Source of the DNA: Fictibacillus nanhaiensis
GTDB lineage: Bacteria > Bacillota > Bacilli > Bacillales > Fictibacillaceae
DNA length: 64,000 nucleotides
Direction: 5' to 3'
NCBI RefSeq assembly: GCF_023715445.1
Contig: NZ_JAMBOD010000004.1
Coordinates: forward strand, 62,001-126,000
In this document: positions 6,953 to 16,350 of the stretch, one piece after another
Position numbering within the stretch: the stretch's first letter is position 1
Layout: every line of letters begins with the position of its first letter
Translations under genes and position numbers: made by a program
The notes under the pieces: generated by a model
Databases searched by the model: none
What the model was told of the DNA's origin: nothing
Seen by the model: only the letters and a program-made list of their open reading frames with translations

Positions 6953-9382
6953 TTACTTCACTTTATCTAGCTTGATTTGAATCAATACAGGATCATGGTC
7001 ACTTGCACGTCCATGCTCTTCCATGAACTGAGAGTTGATATGAACAATATCAACTTTTGTTTTCTTCGCCATATTGTTTGTAACTAAAATATGGTCAAGT
7101 ACTTGTGCGTTCCCTTGATAAGAGTACGTAAAACGCTCATTAAAAGGAACTTTCTCAATCATGTTTGTTAATTCTTCGCCTTTTAACGTTTCAAGTGCAG
7201 GTGTGAACTCGAAGTCGTTAAAATCACCGAGTAAAACTACTTTAGCATGTTCATCTTCTTTTTTAATGTCTTTCACGAATCCGTTAACAATCTTAGAGAT
7301 TTCAAGACGCTGTGCTTCACTGCCCAAATGAGGAGGTTGATTTATACCGAATAAAGGCTGATCTCCACCTTTTGAGTTAAAGTGGTTCGCAACAACAATT
7401 ACACTCTCACCATTAAATTCAAATTGTGCAGCTACTGGCTTACGGCTGTCTTCAAACGCTGGATTCGTCGGATCAATGCGTCCAGGGTTAAGTGTAAGTT
7501 TGCCATCCTCATAATCTACAGCTTGAGTCGCAGTACCCTTTGTTCCTTCTGCAAGTGAAACACGCTCAGGATTGTAGATGAATCCCACACGAATGTTTCC
7601 GCCAGGCTGTCCGCCGTCTTGATTGTTTTCAGGTGCGATATCTGTGTAAACATATTCTGGTCCGCCTTGAGCTGCAATTTCTGCGATTAATCGTTCAGCA
7701 CTCTCTTTTGCTTCGGTATAGCCATTGTTTGTAGAACCGTTCCCATCTTGCATTTCTACAAGACCTACGATATCAGGGGCCTTCAGGTTGTTAACGATAG
7801 AGTCAGCGATTCTGCTAACTTTTTCATCAGAAGTATCCTTTTCATTTGCAGAGAAGTTCTCCACATTAAAGCTCGCGATGGTTAGTTCTTTATGTTTTTC
7901 ATGAAAACGAGTGATTTCACGTTCTGTGTTGCCTTCAACAAACGTTGGAAGATCTTCCACATCAGTTAATACTTTATAGTTGCTAAAACCATAGCTTACA
8001 ACACCCGTAATTGCACCATCAAAGTAATCTCCTGATTTTGCAACGAAATCTTCATCACCCATATCTATGAAAATACGTTCAGGGTTGTAATCGAATTCTG
8101 TGATGTTTAACCCGCCAGCAGAATTAAGTCTGCTATATTCACCGTGATCCGGAAGAACAACCAGTTCACCATATTTTTGCGGCGCAATAACAGCCGGATT
8201 ATTAATTTCTACAAGCATTCCTTCTAAACTTTCATAAAAATCTATTCCGTCTTCACTTGGATCGAATTCTTCAAAGTTATCATTATCAATAATTTTTGTC
8301 GGCTGCTGTAAGCCAAACATTCCGATTACTATAGATTCAGGAAGTTCTTGTCCTTCTTCGACTGTTGCTACCTGACCTTTATCAGCATTGATTTCAGTCA
8401 TTGCAAGATCAGTTCTTAATTTGTCAGAGTACCCTTCTAGCACCCATTCTTTAACTTGACCATTTACAGAAACGACATTGCCTTCCGTTTGTCCATGACC
8501 CGGCTTATATACAAGAATTCCTTCAGATGTATTAGAATCGTTATCTGGTTCTAAATCTTGCATGTAGAAGTTCCTGTCATCTACCACTTTTGTAACGATG
8601 CCTTCTACACCCTCAACTACTTTATTTGCAACTGGGGAATTGTGACCGGCACCTTGGATATCATGAATGCGAAGTCCTGAAAGTGCTACTTGGTATTTAA
8701 ATTCTGCAATGCTGCTGTCTTTCAATCCGGCTTTTACAGCTATAGCTTTTATTGTTACATCTTCATTAATCGTAATTGGTGCAGTGTAAAGCGTGCTGTT
8801 TGTCGTCGGGTTTGAACCATCTACAGTGTAATAAATAGCTGCATCTGATGTTTCTGTAGTAAGTGTTACTTGAGTACCTTTAGATACAACCTGTCCTTCA
8901 ACAGAAGACTTAACTTCTTCTACTTGTGGTTCAGGAGGTGTTCCGTCTACAAATGAAAATGTCTTTGCGTTTTTATGACCTGGCACTGAAAAATAAGCTG
9001 TTAAGTCACCAGTAATTTGAACCTTTTTCCCTAAATGATCAGAATTAGTTTTTAAGTTTAAGGCATTTCTGACCTCACCAGATGGTAATTGAACAGGCAT
9101 GATTTTTGTTTTATCTGTTTCTGTAGGTGAATCTGCAATAGCTAAGTTTGTATCTTGTGTAAAAGGACCTTCAAATTGATATGAAATGGATGCTCCACTT
9201 CCTCCTTTTACTGTTCCAACGATATACCCCTCAACAGTCGCTGTACCACTGTTATTCGCAATAGCCTCGCTTACGGTAATTACGTCAGCTGCTGTTGCTT
9301 GCTGCATAGGTAATATTAAACTGATCACCATCGCAAAGATGATAGTTATATTTGTGAGTTTTTTCGTCTTTCTTTTTAACAC
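6953..9382 (-). CDS. Secreted multidomain endonuclease/exonuclease/phosphatase-family nuclease
   Basis: This 809-residue exported protein is probably an extracellular DNase of the ExeM/YhcR-like group. The signal peptide is residues 1-32 (ends QQATAA). An N-terminal OB-like domain (about 33-150, VSEAIANNSGTATVEGYIVG) is followed by a chitobiase/beta-hexosaminidase C-terminal-like repeat near 165-230 (AAIYYTVDGSNPTT) and a further OB-like region. The endonuclease/exonuclease/phosphatase domain spans about 502-805, with IASFNVENF at 502-510, the catalytic Glu in GLVEMQD (543), NHF at 666-668, GDFND at 719-723 and SDHDP at 794-798. All expected catalytic residues are present. No LPxTG anchor is visible, so it is probably released or held loosely at the wall. 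Confidence 0.87.
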   Translation of the reverse strand: MLKRKTKKLTNITIIFAMVISLILPMQQATAADVITVSEAIANNSGTATVEGYIVGTVKGGSGASISYQFEGPFTQDTNLAIADSPTETDKTKIMPVQLPSGEVRNALNLKTNSDHLGKKVQITGDLTAYFSVPGHKNAKTFSFVDGTPPEPQVEEVKSSVEGQVVSKGTQVTLTTETSDAAIYYTVDGSNPTTNSTLYTAPITINEDVTIKAIAVKAGLKDSSIAEFKYQVALSGLRIHDIQGAGHNSPVANKVVEGVEGIVTKVVDDRNFYMQDLEPDNDSNTSEGILVYKPGHGQTEGNVVSVNGQVKEWVLEGYSDKLRTDLAMTEINADKGQVATVEEGQELPESIVIGMFGLQQPTKIIDNDNFEEFDPSEDGIDFYESLEGMLVEINNPAVIAPQKYGELVVLPDHGEYSRLNSAGGLNITEFDYNPERIFIDMGDEDFVAKSGDYFDGAITGVVSYGFSNYKVLTDVEDLPTFVEGNTEREITRFHEKHKELTIASFNVENFSANEKDTSDEKVSRIADSIVNNLKAPDIVGLVEMQDGNGSTNNGYTEAKESAERLIAEIAAQGGPEYVYTDIAPENNQDGGQPGGNIRVGFIYNPERVSLAEGTKGTATQAVDYEDGKLTLNPGRIDPTNPAFEDSRKPVAAQFEFNGESVIVVANHFNSKGGDQPLFGINQPPHLGSEAQRLEISKIVNGFVKDIKKEDEHAKVVLLGDFNDFEFTPALETLKGEELTNMIEKVPFNERFTYSYQGNAQVLDHILVTNNMAKKTKVDIVHINSQFMEEHGRASDHDPVLIQIKLDKVK

Positions 9383-9570
9383 AACCGTCCACCTGCCTAT
9401 GTTTTATTATGTAAAACTAAGTAAATTCATGAAAAATATAACACAAGTTTGTCAGTTCAATTGTTAGTTTTATGTTAAAACAGTCAGAAAGACTTACAAA
9501 GAATTTACAGTATAGTTCTGTTTTACTAAAAACCCTTTCCCGATTTCGGGACTTTCTAGATATAAAAAAA

Positions 9571-9612
9571 TACCGACTTCATCTTGGCTGTTCTGCCATT
9601 TAAAAGTCAGTA
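9571..9612 (-). terminator. Terminator of the SRAP gene
   Basis: TACCGACTT (9571-9579) pairs with AAGTCAGTA (9604-9612) with one mismatch. AAAAAAA on the plus-strand side gives the U-run on the minus transcript. Confidence 0.6.
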
Positions 9613-10245
9613 TTATCTCGTATTCAAATTTCGTGTCACGGGTTCAACTGAAAGGTCAGGATTATTTTGATTCAAGATCGCGAGTAGTGTCTCCTTTTCT
9701 GTACTTTTGTCCAGCCACATTTCTCCCTCTTCAGGCTTCAGCATAACCGGCATGCGGTGATGGTACTTCTCCATTAACGAATTAGATGCTTTCGTTAATA
9801 TGGAACAGGTTATCTTTTCATTACCTGACCCATCTGATCCCTGTTTCCACCTTGACCAGATTCCTGCAAAAGCAAACGGCTCATTATCTTCCAAGGTAAA
9901 CTGATAAGGCTGTTTCTTGGTTCCCTCTTTCACCCATTCGTAAAAACCGCTTGCAGGAATCAGACACCTTTTTTGATAAAATGATTCTTTAAAGCTTGGC
10001 TTCTCGTTAATGGTTTCACTTCTTGCATTGATTAACTTGTTGCCAATCTTAGGGTCATTCGCCCACTTCGGAATAAGCCCCCACTTCATATATCCTGCCC
10101 GGTTTCCGTTGCCGCCTTTTACAATAGACAGCACTTCCTGGCTAGGTGCAATATTGAATCGTTCTTCATATTCAAATTCATTCACTAAATTAAAGGCATC
10201 GATAATAATATCCTTTTCATAATAAAGCATGTAGCGTCCGCACAA
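9613..10245 (-). CDS. SOS response-associated peptidase (SRAP/HMCES/YedK family)
   Basis: This protein forms a thiazolidine crosslink with abasic sites in single-stranded DNA through its N-terminal Cys. The start is set at TTG 10245-10243, giving Met-Cys2-Gly-Arg. An upstream GTG would bury this Cys behind three residues. AAGGGAG lies a suitable distance from the TTG. The active-site set is complete: Cys2, Asn73 in INARSET, Glu103 in SGFYEW and His162/163 in YHHRMPV. The length of 210 residues is normal for the family. It is monocistronic. Confidence 0.9.
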   Translation of the reverse strand: MCGRYMLYYEKDIIIDAFNLVNEFEYEERFNIAPSQEVLSIVKGGNGNRAGYMKWGLIPKWANDPKIGNKLINARSETINEKPSFKESFYQKRCLIPASGFYEWVKEGTKKQPYQFTLEDNEPFAFAGIWSRWKQGSDGSGNEKITCSILTKASNSLMEKYHHRMPVMLKPEEGEMWLDKSTEKETLLAILNQNNPDLSVEPVTRNLNTR

Positions 10246-10607
10246 TTTCCCCACTCCCTTTTAAAGATTGATAAGTGAAAGAATACAGGAAAATCTATTC
10301 TTCAGGAAGCAAATAAAATGTAGAATCCTTTATCCACCTATTATTTTATTGCTCTTTACGATGATTACCGTATTAGGCACTGACTGGTTTATGGGCACAC
10401 AGCCATTAACCGTATAACCCTTTCTTTTCATTAAGAATACAATAATAAAATAAAGCTGGTAAAACAACTTGAAACGGAATGTGCATAAAATAAGGCAATT
10501 TCGTTAACTATCCACCTTTTTTTCTAATCTTTTCTTAGGATTTACGGAACGGACTTTAGTTATGAAACGGTAATAGGAATAAGAAAGACTTTGTTATAGT
10601 TGGACAC

Positions 10608-10650
10608 AAAAAAGCTCCTAATTTGTTTTACATGAAAACAAATTAGGAGC
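10608..10650 (-). terminator. 16-bp perfect hairpin with minus-strand T-run
   Basis: GCTCCTAATTTGTTTT (10614-10629) and its exact complement (10635-10650) flank a 5-nt loop; six A residues at 10608-10613 give a minus-strand U-run. It lies beyond the thioesterase terminator and about 360 bp upstream of the SRAP gene, so which transcript it ends is unclear. Confidence 0.6.
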
Positions 10651-10673
10651 CCTAACAATTTAACAGATAAAAT

Positions 10674-10695
10674 GCCAGGGTTCTGTATCCCTGGC
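10674..10695 (-). terminator. Terminator of the thioesterase gene
   Basis: GCCAGGG (10674-10680) pairs with CCCTGGC (10689-10695), about 85 bp after the thioesterase stop, with a short A-rich flank (GATAAAAT). Confidence 0.45.
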
Positions 10696-10779
10696 TGGAA
10701 AAAGGTTAACTTTATTATATCACCTTATTTCCATTTTGCGAATCTTAACGTCTAAAAAAATAAAAATAAATCTTTATGC

Positions 10780-11298
10780 TCACATTGTCTCCCAAGGCTT
10801 TTTTACGCCGAATTCTTTTGCTAGTCTTTTGCTTTCTTCACGGCGTTTTTTTCTTGCTATCGCCCGCTCCGGTGCGTGTTCATGGAGCCATTTTTCTTCT
10901 TCCGTTTCAGGTATGACTTTTGGCACAGGTGTAGGTTTTCCGTCCTCTCCCATGGCCACGAATGTAAGGAAGGAAACAGCGCAAACATTACGTTCACCAG
11001 ACAAAAGGTTCTCTGCAATGACTTTAACGAAAACTTCCATCGAAGTCGTTTTTGTCCATGTTACGAATGACTCCAGGCAAACAGAATATCCTTCCTTTAT
11101 CGGCTGTAAGAAATCCACTGAGTCAGTAGATGCTGTAACAACATGCTTTCGGGCATGACGAATAGCAGAAATAGCAGCAACATCATCAATATAAGCCATA
11201 AGCTTCCCACCAAAGAGCGTTCCATAATTGTTTGTATCTGGAGGCAGTACAACTGATGATTTAACGGTACGGGACTCGCGTACATATTTCTTTTCCAT
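10780..11298 (-). CDS. Acyl-CoA thioesterase (hotdog fold, YkhA-like)
   Basis: This 172-residue hotdog-fold thioesterase hydrolyses acyl-CoAs. The start is the ATG of MEKKYVRES, which has GGAG 8 nt upstream; two earlier in-frame starts fit the ribosome-binding site poorly. The family motif N..GTLFGGKLMAYID is at about residues 24-38, with Asp in YIDDVAA as part of the active site. A second conserved segment is VTASTDSVDFLQPI. The basic C-terminal tail (RKKRREESKRLAKEFG) is typical of the YciA/BACH group in bacilli. It appears to be a single-gene unit. Confidence 0.87.
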   Translation of the reverse strand: MEKKYVRESRTVKSSVVLPPDTNNYGTLFGGKLMAYIDDVAAISAIRHARKHVVTASTDSVDFLQPIKEGYSVCLESFVTWTKTTSMEVFVKVIAENLLSGERNVCAVSFLTFVAMGEDGKPTPVPKVIPETEEEKWLHEHAPERAIARKKRREESKRLAKEFGVKKPWETM

Positions 11299-11476
11299 AT
11301 TCATAACTCCTATCCTTTTCAGGTCTTTGATAGTATATGTTTTATTCATTTAAAGAAAACTTGGCTGACGTTATGACGTTTGGTCAGCCTTGATTGCCGT
11401 TATACTTTATACTTAAACTTGTACACCGGTTTTCATCTTGCAAACAGGTTATTCCATATAAAGTAAAAAATAGCGA

Positions 11477-11512
11477 AAGACCTCTGCTTTAGATCAGTGG
11501 CACAGAGGTCTT
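11477..11512 (-). terminator. Terminator of gnd
   Basis: AAGACCTCTG (11477-11486) pairs with CAGAGGTCTT (11503-11512), just after the stop of the 6-phosphogluconate dehydrogenase gene. Confidence 0.75.
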
Positions 11513-11525
11513 CAAACAAAAGCTA

Positions 11526-12422
11526 TTATTTTTTTACGACAGCATGTCCGCCGAACTCGTTACGAAGTGCAGCAACCACTTTGCCGTGGAATGTATCATC
11601 TTCTAATGAACGGAAACGCATGAATTGAGATAGCGCAATAACCGGAGCTGATGCTTGATAGTCTAGAGCGGCTTCAATCGTCCAAATGCCTTCACCTGAA
11701 GAGTTCATTACACCGCGGATGTCTTCAAGCTTAGGTTGTTTGCTGAACGCGTTCTCCATTAATTCAATGAGCCAGCTACGGATAACCGAACCGTTGTTCC
11801 ATACTCTCGAAACAGCTTCATAATCATAATCAAAATCACTTTTATCTAAGATTTCAAATCCTTCACCGATGGCTTGCATCATGCCGTACTCAATTCCGTT
11901 ATGAACCATCTTCAAGAAGTGGCCAGATCCAGCGCGCCCTGTGATTAAGAAACCTTTTTCAACACAAATTTTTTCATAAACAGGAGCTAGGTAATTTACA
12001 GCATCCTCGTCTCCACCCATCATTGCGCAAAGCCCGTAACGAGCCCCATCTGTTCCGCCGCTTGTACCAACGTCAACAAAGTGGATACCATCAGCTTTTA
12101 ACTCTTCATAACGGCGCAGTGTATGTTTGTACATGGAGTTACCTGCATCAACAATGATATCGCCTTCTGTAAGATGCGGCTTAAGTTCGCTGATAACCTT
12201 ATCAACGATCTCACCAGCAGGGACAAGAAGAATAACAGCTTTTCTGCCTGAGAATGAGTTTGCAAGCTCCTCAACAGACTCTGCACCTTTAACGCCTTGT
12301 TCAGAGATCTCTTTAACAGTGTCTTTGTTAACATCTGTAGCGGTAACTGTAAAGCCTTTATCGTTCATGTTCAATGCCATATTAAAGCCCATCTTCCCCA
12401 GGCCGATTAATCCGATTTCCAT
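11526..12422 (-). CDS. gnd: 6-phosphogluconate dehydrogenase, decarboxylating (short YqeC/NAD type)
   Basis: This enzyme converts 6-phosphogluconate to ribulose 5-phosphate with release of CO2. At 298 residues it belongs to the short, usually NAD-dependent group (B. subtilis YqeC), not the 470-residue GndA type. The Rossmann glycine motif GLIGLGKMG begins at about residue 4. Substrate-binding motifs DVGTSGG and the catalytic KMVHNGIEYGMMQ are present. The ATG of MEIGLIG was chosen; a GTG four codons upstream overlaps the ribosome-binding site. It is divergent from the TauE gene. Confidence 0.9.
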   Translation of the reverse strand: MEIGLIGLGKMGFNMALNMNDKGFTVTATDVNKDTVKEISEQGVKGAESVEELANSFSGRKAVILLVPAGEIVDKVISELKPHLTEGDIIVDAGNSMYKHTLRRYEELKADGIHFVDVGTSGGTDGARYGLCAMMGGDEDAVNYLAPVYEKICVEKGFLITGRAGSGHFLKMVHNGIEYGMMQAIGEGFEILDKSDFDYDYEAVSRVWNNGSVIRSWLIELMENAFSKQPKLEDIRGVMNSSGEGIWTIEAALDYQASAPVIALSQFMRFRSLEDDTFHGKVVAALRNEFGGHAVVKK

Positions 12423-12676
12423 AGTTCGTATCACTCCATTTTATTTTATGTATTTCTTACTTTTTTGTATTATTCCACAAAATAAAGGCGATTAACCTTT
12501 ACTTGGAACACTGTCTACTACCTTATCGAAAAATGAACAAAAAAACAATTATTTAATCACGTTTTAATGGTGTTTTCTTTATTTTAAAAGGAATGTATCC
12601 AATTTAATTACATGCCTAAACCGAAGTACGTTTGTCCCCATATTCTATAAGATATCTGTTTATTGGAGGACATTAC

Positions 12677-13537
12677 GTGAAAAAAATAATCGTGCTTGCT
12701 ATGATCGGCTTGGTAGCACAGCTTATTGATGGTTCTTTGGGCATGGCATACGGTGTGACATCTACCACTCTTCTATTAATGGTCGGACTTACCCCAGCTA
12801 TCGCTTCTGCCTCGGTACACTTAGCTGAAGTAGTTACTTCTGCTGTATCTGGGTATTCTCATTTAAGATTTGGTAACGTGGATATAAAAATTGTGAAAAA
12901 ATTAGTTCTCCCAGGGGCTTTAGGTGCTTTTTTAGGTGCTGCTTTCTTAAGCTATATTCCAGCTGTTTTTATCAAACCGTATATCTCAATATTCTTACTG
13001 GGCTTAGGTGTTTATGTTTTATTTCGATTTTTATTTCTAAAGATTACAGCAGACGAACAAGAACCAGAGACAGACAGTAAACACAAGCTATATAGACCGG
13101 TAGGGTTCATGGCAGGCTTCATGGATGCCAGCGGCGGAGGGGGCTGGGGTCCGTTAACTACACCGTTGTTGCTCACGCATCGACATCTTTCACCGAGCAA
13201 GGCTATTGGAACCGTTAACTTTAGTGAATTTGCTGTTTCCTTATCCGCATCTATCGGATTCTTTTTGTTCATCGGCTGGGAAACGCTGTATTGGCAGATC
13301 GTTTTAGCCATGATGCTAGGCGGCATCATGGCAGCTCCATTTGCTGCATGGCTTGTAAAACGCATAAAGCCAGCATTGTTAGGAGTATTGGCTGGTGGTT
13401 TAATCATCCTGACAAACCTTCGAACTATTGTAAAAGAATTTTTTTCTATAGAGCTATTTGCAGTAATGCATTTTCTTCAGCCCCTCCTGTTAGTGTGGAT
13501 CATACTGATCATTGCAGCATTCCGAAAAGATTCCTGA
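12677..13537 (+). CDS. Sulfite exporter TauE/SafE family permease
   Basis: This 286-residue membrane protein has about eight transmembrane segments with the TauE/SafE (PF01925) signature: IDGSLGMAYGVTS early and the internal repeat MDASGGGGWGP near the middle. The family moves sulfite, sulfoacetate or related organosulfur anions. The start is GTG 12677, preceded by GGAGGA with a 6-nt spacer; an upstream in-frame TTG at 12632 has no such site. No sulfur-metabolism neighbour is present, so the substrate is open. Confidence 0.83.
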   Translation: MKKIIVLAMIGLVAQLIDGSLGMAYGVTSTTLLLMVGLTPAIASASVHLAEVVTSAVSGYSHLRFGNVDIKIVKKLVLPGALGAFLGAAFLSYIPAVFIKPYISIFLLGLGVYVLFRFLFLKITADEQEPETDSKHKLYRPVGFMAGFMDASGGGGWGPLTTPLLLTHRHLSPSKAIGTVNFSEFAVSLSASIGFFLFIGWETLYWQIVLAMMLGGIMAAPFAAWLVKRIKPALLGVLAGGLIILTNLRTIVKEFFSIELFAVMHFLQPLLLVWIILIIAAFRKDS

Positions 13538-13554
13538 GTTTAATAAAAAGTATA

Positions 13555-13578
13555 GGGGACAGACCCGAGTCTGTCCCC
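13555..13578. repeat. REP-like palindrome, simple form (copy 1)
   Basis: Arms GGGGACAGAC and GTCTGTCCCC with spacer CCGA. It lies between the convergent TauE and degV genes, 23 bp beyond the degV stop, and could also serve as a bidirectional terminator. Confidence 0.9.
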
Positions 13579-13601
13579 TGTTACTTTTTACACTTTTTAG
13601 T

Positions 13602-14447
13602 TTACTGCTCTTCAAACCAGAGGATACCAAGTGTTCCTGCTCCAACATGAACACCGATTGCCGGGCTCAGCTGCCCAAGATTAATCGTAATGTCTGGATA
13701 TTTTTCCTTTAGAAGATGCAGCCAATCTGCTGCTTTTTCCGACGAGCCGCTGTAAACAACACTTACACCATTTACAGAATTTCGTTGCGCAGCCTCTTCA
13801 AACAAAGCCAATACACGTGACTCTGCTTTTTTTAGTGTTCTTATTTTTTCAAATGGTACGAGTGAACCATCATCAAATGTCAGGATCGGTTTTATCTGTA
13901 GAAGGTTTCCAACCAAGAAGCCCGCTCCTGACAATCTTCCGCCGCGTCTCAGCTGTTCTAAACTTCCAATACAGACATAGCCTTTTACATGATCAGCTGA
14001 TATTCTTAACTGGGATGCTATCTCCTCCGGCTCAAGTCCTTCTTCTTCCAATCTCTTACCTTTTAAGATCAATTGTTTCATTGCCTCTGATGTAATTTTC
14101 GAATCTACGATATGGACCGGAAAATCTGCCATATCAGCCCCAAGCCTTGAACCATTTATAGTTCCGCTGAACTTTTCTGAAACGTGAACAGCAATACCGC
14201 AATCATAATCATGCTTTAGAACTTCGTAGAAATCAGAAAATTCACCAACTGTTGGCTGACTTGTTTTCGGAAGTTCGGAAACCGTTTCCAATTTTTTATA
14301 AAATTCATCAGGTGTTATATCCACACCATCTTTATAAACCTCATCTTCCATAATGACAGATACTGGTATAATATGAATGCCCAGCTGCTTTGCTTCCTCT
14401 TTTGTCATACAGCTTGTACTATCTGTAATCCATGCAATACGTGCCAT
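13602..14447 (-). CDS. DegV family protein (fatty-acid binding)
   Basis: This 281-residue cytoplasmic protein belongs to the DegV/FakB family, which binds fatty acids and can present them to the FakA kinase. The N-terminal motif ITDSTSCM (residues 6-13), the middle TSQPTVGEF (about 71-79) and SGTINGS (near 102) form the lipid pocket. The C-terminal domain carries GSLEQLRRGGRLS and a final IGVHVGAGTLGI. No fakA-like gene is adjacent. Transcription is leftward from a region shared with the divergent MarR gene. Confidence 0.88.
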   Translation of the reverse strand: MARIAWITDSTSCMTKEEAKQLGIHIIPVSVIMEDEVYKDGVDITPDEFYKKLETVSELPKTSQPTVGEFSDFYEVLKHDYDCGIAVHVSEKFSGTINGSRLGADMADFPVHIVDSKITSEAMKQLILKGKRLEEEGLEPEEIASQLRISADHVKGYVCIGSLEQLRRGGRLSGAGFLVGNLLQIKPILTFDDGSLVPFEKIRTLKKAESRVLALFEEAAQRNSVNGVSVVYSGSSEKAADWLHLLKEKYPDITINLGQLSPAIGVHVGAGTLGILWFEEQ

Positions 14448-14676
14448 CTTTCTTCCCCCCTTTTTTCTCTCTTTTTCCTATTAGATATAAATGAAAGAAA
14501 TTCCTCTTTTATTAAAAGAATTATATTTTTATTGCTAAATTAAATCTATATTTCAATTGTTTAAATACTAGCACAGAGATACACATTGGGAACTAGATAC
14601 TTTATACTACAGAATAATGGAACTTATCGGAAATTTATATTAAAATAGCAGTAACGTAAGCTAAGGAGGCAGTACT

Positions 14677-15120
14677 GTGAAAGTGGTAGCAGAAAGTAGA
14701 AATGTTTTAATCGAAGTAGAGCGTATAGAGAAGGCTTTTGTTGAAATCATGGACGTTTTAAAACCAGAAATTTGGGAAGAAGAAGAGATTACCTCTACTC
14801 AGTTTCAAATATTGAAAACACTTTCTACCCGTGAAAAATGGACCGTTTCTGAAATTGCCGAGGCTATGAAAGTGCGTGCAAGTGCTACTACAGTCATCAT
14901 TGACAGACTTGTAAAAAGAGGATTGGTTGATCGGTATCGTTCGGAACTAGATCGCAGAATCGTCTACGTGCAGCTAAATCAAACGGGTTTAGATGCATTT
15001 CAAATGATTCAAGAGAAAAGAAATGGTGTACTAACAAAATACATGTCTCAGCTTACTGACAAGCAGCTGGCGGATATGGTCCATTGTATGGAACATCTTT
15101 CTTTGATCGTTAAAAGCTAA
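14677..15120 (+). CDS. MarR family transcriptional regulator
   Basis: This 147-residue winged-helix regulator has a typical MarR DNA-binding core at about residues 45-105 (WTVSEIAEAMKVRASATTVIIDRLVKRGLVDR), including the wing residues around SELDRR. The start is GTG, with AAGGAGG 7 nt upstream. It stands alone, divergent from degV; no adjacent efflux pump or enzyme shows its target. Confidence 0.88.
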   Translation: MKVVAESRNVLIEVERIEKAFVEIMDVLKPEIWEEEEITSTQFQILKTLSTREKWTVSEIAEAMKVRASATTVIIDRLVKRGLVDRYRSELDRRIVYVQLNQTGLDAFQMIQEKRNGVLTKYMSQLTDKQLADMVHCMEHLSLIVKS

Positions 15121-15186
15121 TTTGTCTCAACACTGCCTAAAATAATAATCCCAGCTTATCTTACTATCTTTCATACCTTACTGCTT

Positions 15187-15222
15187 AACACGTTATTCCA
15201 AGAGGATAACGTGTTATTTTGT
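15187..15222 (+). terminator. Terminator of the MarR gene
   Basis: AACACGTTAT (15187-15196) pairs with ATAACGTGTT (15206-15215), followed by ATTTTGTTTTT. Confidence 0.75.
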
Positions 15223-15328
15223 TTTTAGCCTTTAATTTTTGAGAAACACTAACAATTCAACAATTATGTACGATATAAAATACATTGAGTAGTACCAAAG
15301 ATTGGAATACAAATATTAGGGGTCAAAT

Positions 15329-16282
15329 ATGTCAAAGATAAAAAGACTAGAGAGACTATTACTCTCTATAAATACAAAAAAACAATTTACCTTAAAAGAA
15401 CTAGCGGTAGAATTTCAAGTTTCTACCCGTACAATACAACGCGATTTATTGCGCCTCATGGAAATGGGTCTGCCTATTATTTCTGAGTTCGGTCCTCATG
15501 GCGGTTACCGGATTGAACACGACCGCATTCTTCCACCGATTGGATTTACAGAGATGGAGGCTTCTGCCATATTGTATGGACTCCAATCGTATGAGAATGA
15601 AAGTTTTCCATATCAGATTCAAAGTAAATCTGTTTCTAAAAAACTTCTTCAATATTTGCCTGACGATGCGAAAGACCATTGGAATGAAATCCAAAAACGG
15701 CTAGCAGTTCAATTTCCCCTTCCTGAAGAAAGTTTGCATGCACCTGTTTTACTCGAAGCAGCACTAAAACAAAAGATTGTTACTGTTCTATATGAAATTA
15801 AAGGCTCTAAAACATACTGCAACATTCAGCCCATTGGAATTTACAATGAGAATGGTAAATGGTTCTGTCCTGCCTACTCCTACTCCCTGATGGATTATCA
15901 TATTTATAACCTCTCAGATATCCTTCAAGCAGTTATTAACTATGAACCAATGGATGTTAAAGACTTTTCAAATCTTACGATCCATAACTGGCCATCAAAA
16001 ATAGCACCGCGTTCTTATGTAGATCTTGTTGCTGAAATTACAGCTGAAGGGCTGCATTACTGTCAAGCACATCCATTTTTGAAGCAATTTTTGATTAAAC
16101 TTGAGGATGGGACTCAATGGCTGAAGGGTCGAATTTTAACAAATCACATTGATAAAACGGCTGAATATTTATGGCAGCTAAAAACAAATATAAACATTCA
16201 TTCTCCGTTTGAAATTAAGTCTATACACTATCGGTGGGCGAACGAGATTTCAGCTAAAAATAAGGCTATTTTAAATATGTAA
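15329..16282 (+). CDS. YafY-type helix-turn-helix/WYL domain regulator
   Basis: This 317-residue regulator has an N-terminal HTH_11 domain (about residues 5-60, FTLKELAVEFQVSTRTIQRDLLRLMEMG) and a C-terminal WYL-like sensory region from about 140 onward. The segment HGGYRI after the helix-turn-helix is characteristic of the YafY family. WYL domains bind ligands or nucleic acid and often act as stress or defence switches, but no defence genes are nearby. It is followed by the ydjO-like gene about 70 bp downstream, probably transcribed separately. Confidence 0.83.
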   Translation: MSKIKRLERLLLSINTKKQFTLKELAVEFQVSTRTIQRDLLRLMEMGLPIISEFGPHGGYRIEHDRILPPIGFTEMEASAILYGLQSYENESFPYQIQSKSVSKKLLQYLPDDAKDHWNEIQKRLAVQFPLPEESLHAPVLLEAALKQKIVTVLYEIKGSKTYCNIQPIGIYNENGKWFCPAYSYSLMDYHIYNLSDILQAVINYEPMDVKDFSNLTIHNWPSKIAPRSYVDLVAEITAEGLHYCQAHPFLKQFLIKLEDGTQWLKGRILTNHIDKTAEYLWQLKTNINIHSPFEIKSIHYRWANEISAKNKAILNM

Positions 16283-16350
16283 TCAAAATGATACATATTT
16301 TTCCTCTTTTAGGCGTATACTATAAGTAGAACAGAAAAAGGGGGATATCT

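Larger units (their letters stand above)
10246..10779. other. 534-bp intergenic region without a gene
   Basis: No convincing open reading frame. It holds two hairpins (10614-10650 and 10674-10695, listed separately). The rest is AT-rich and presumably contains the promoter of the SRAP gene. Confidence 0.5.
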
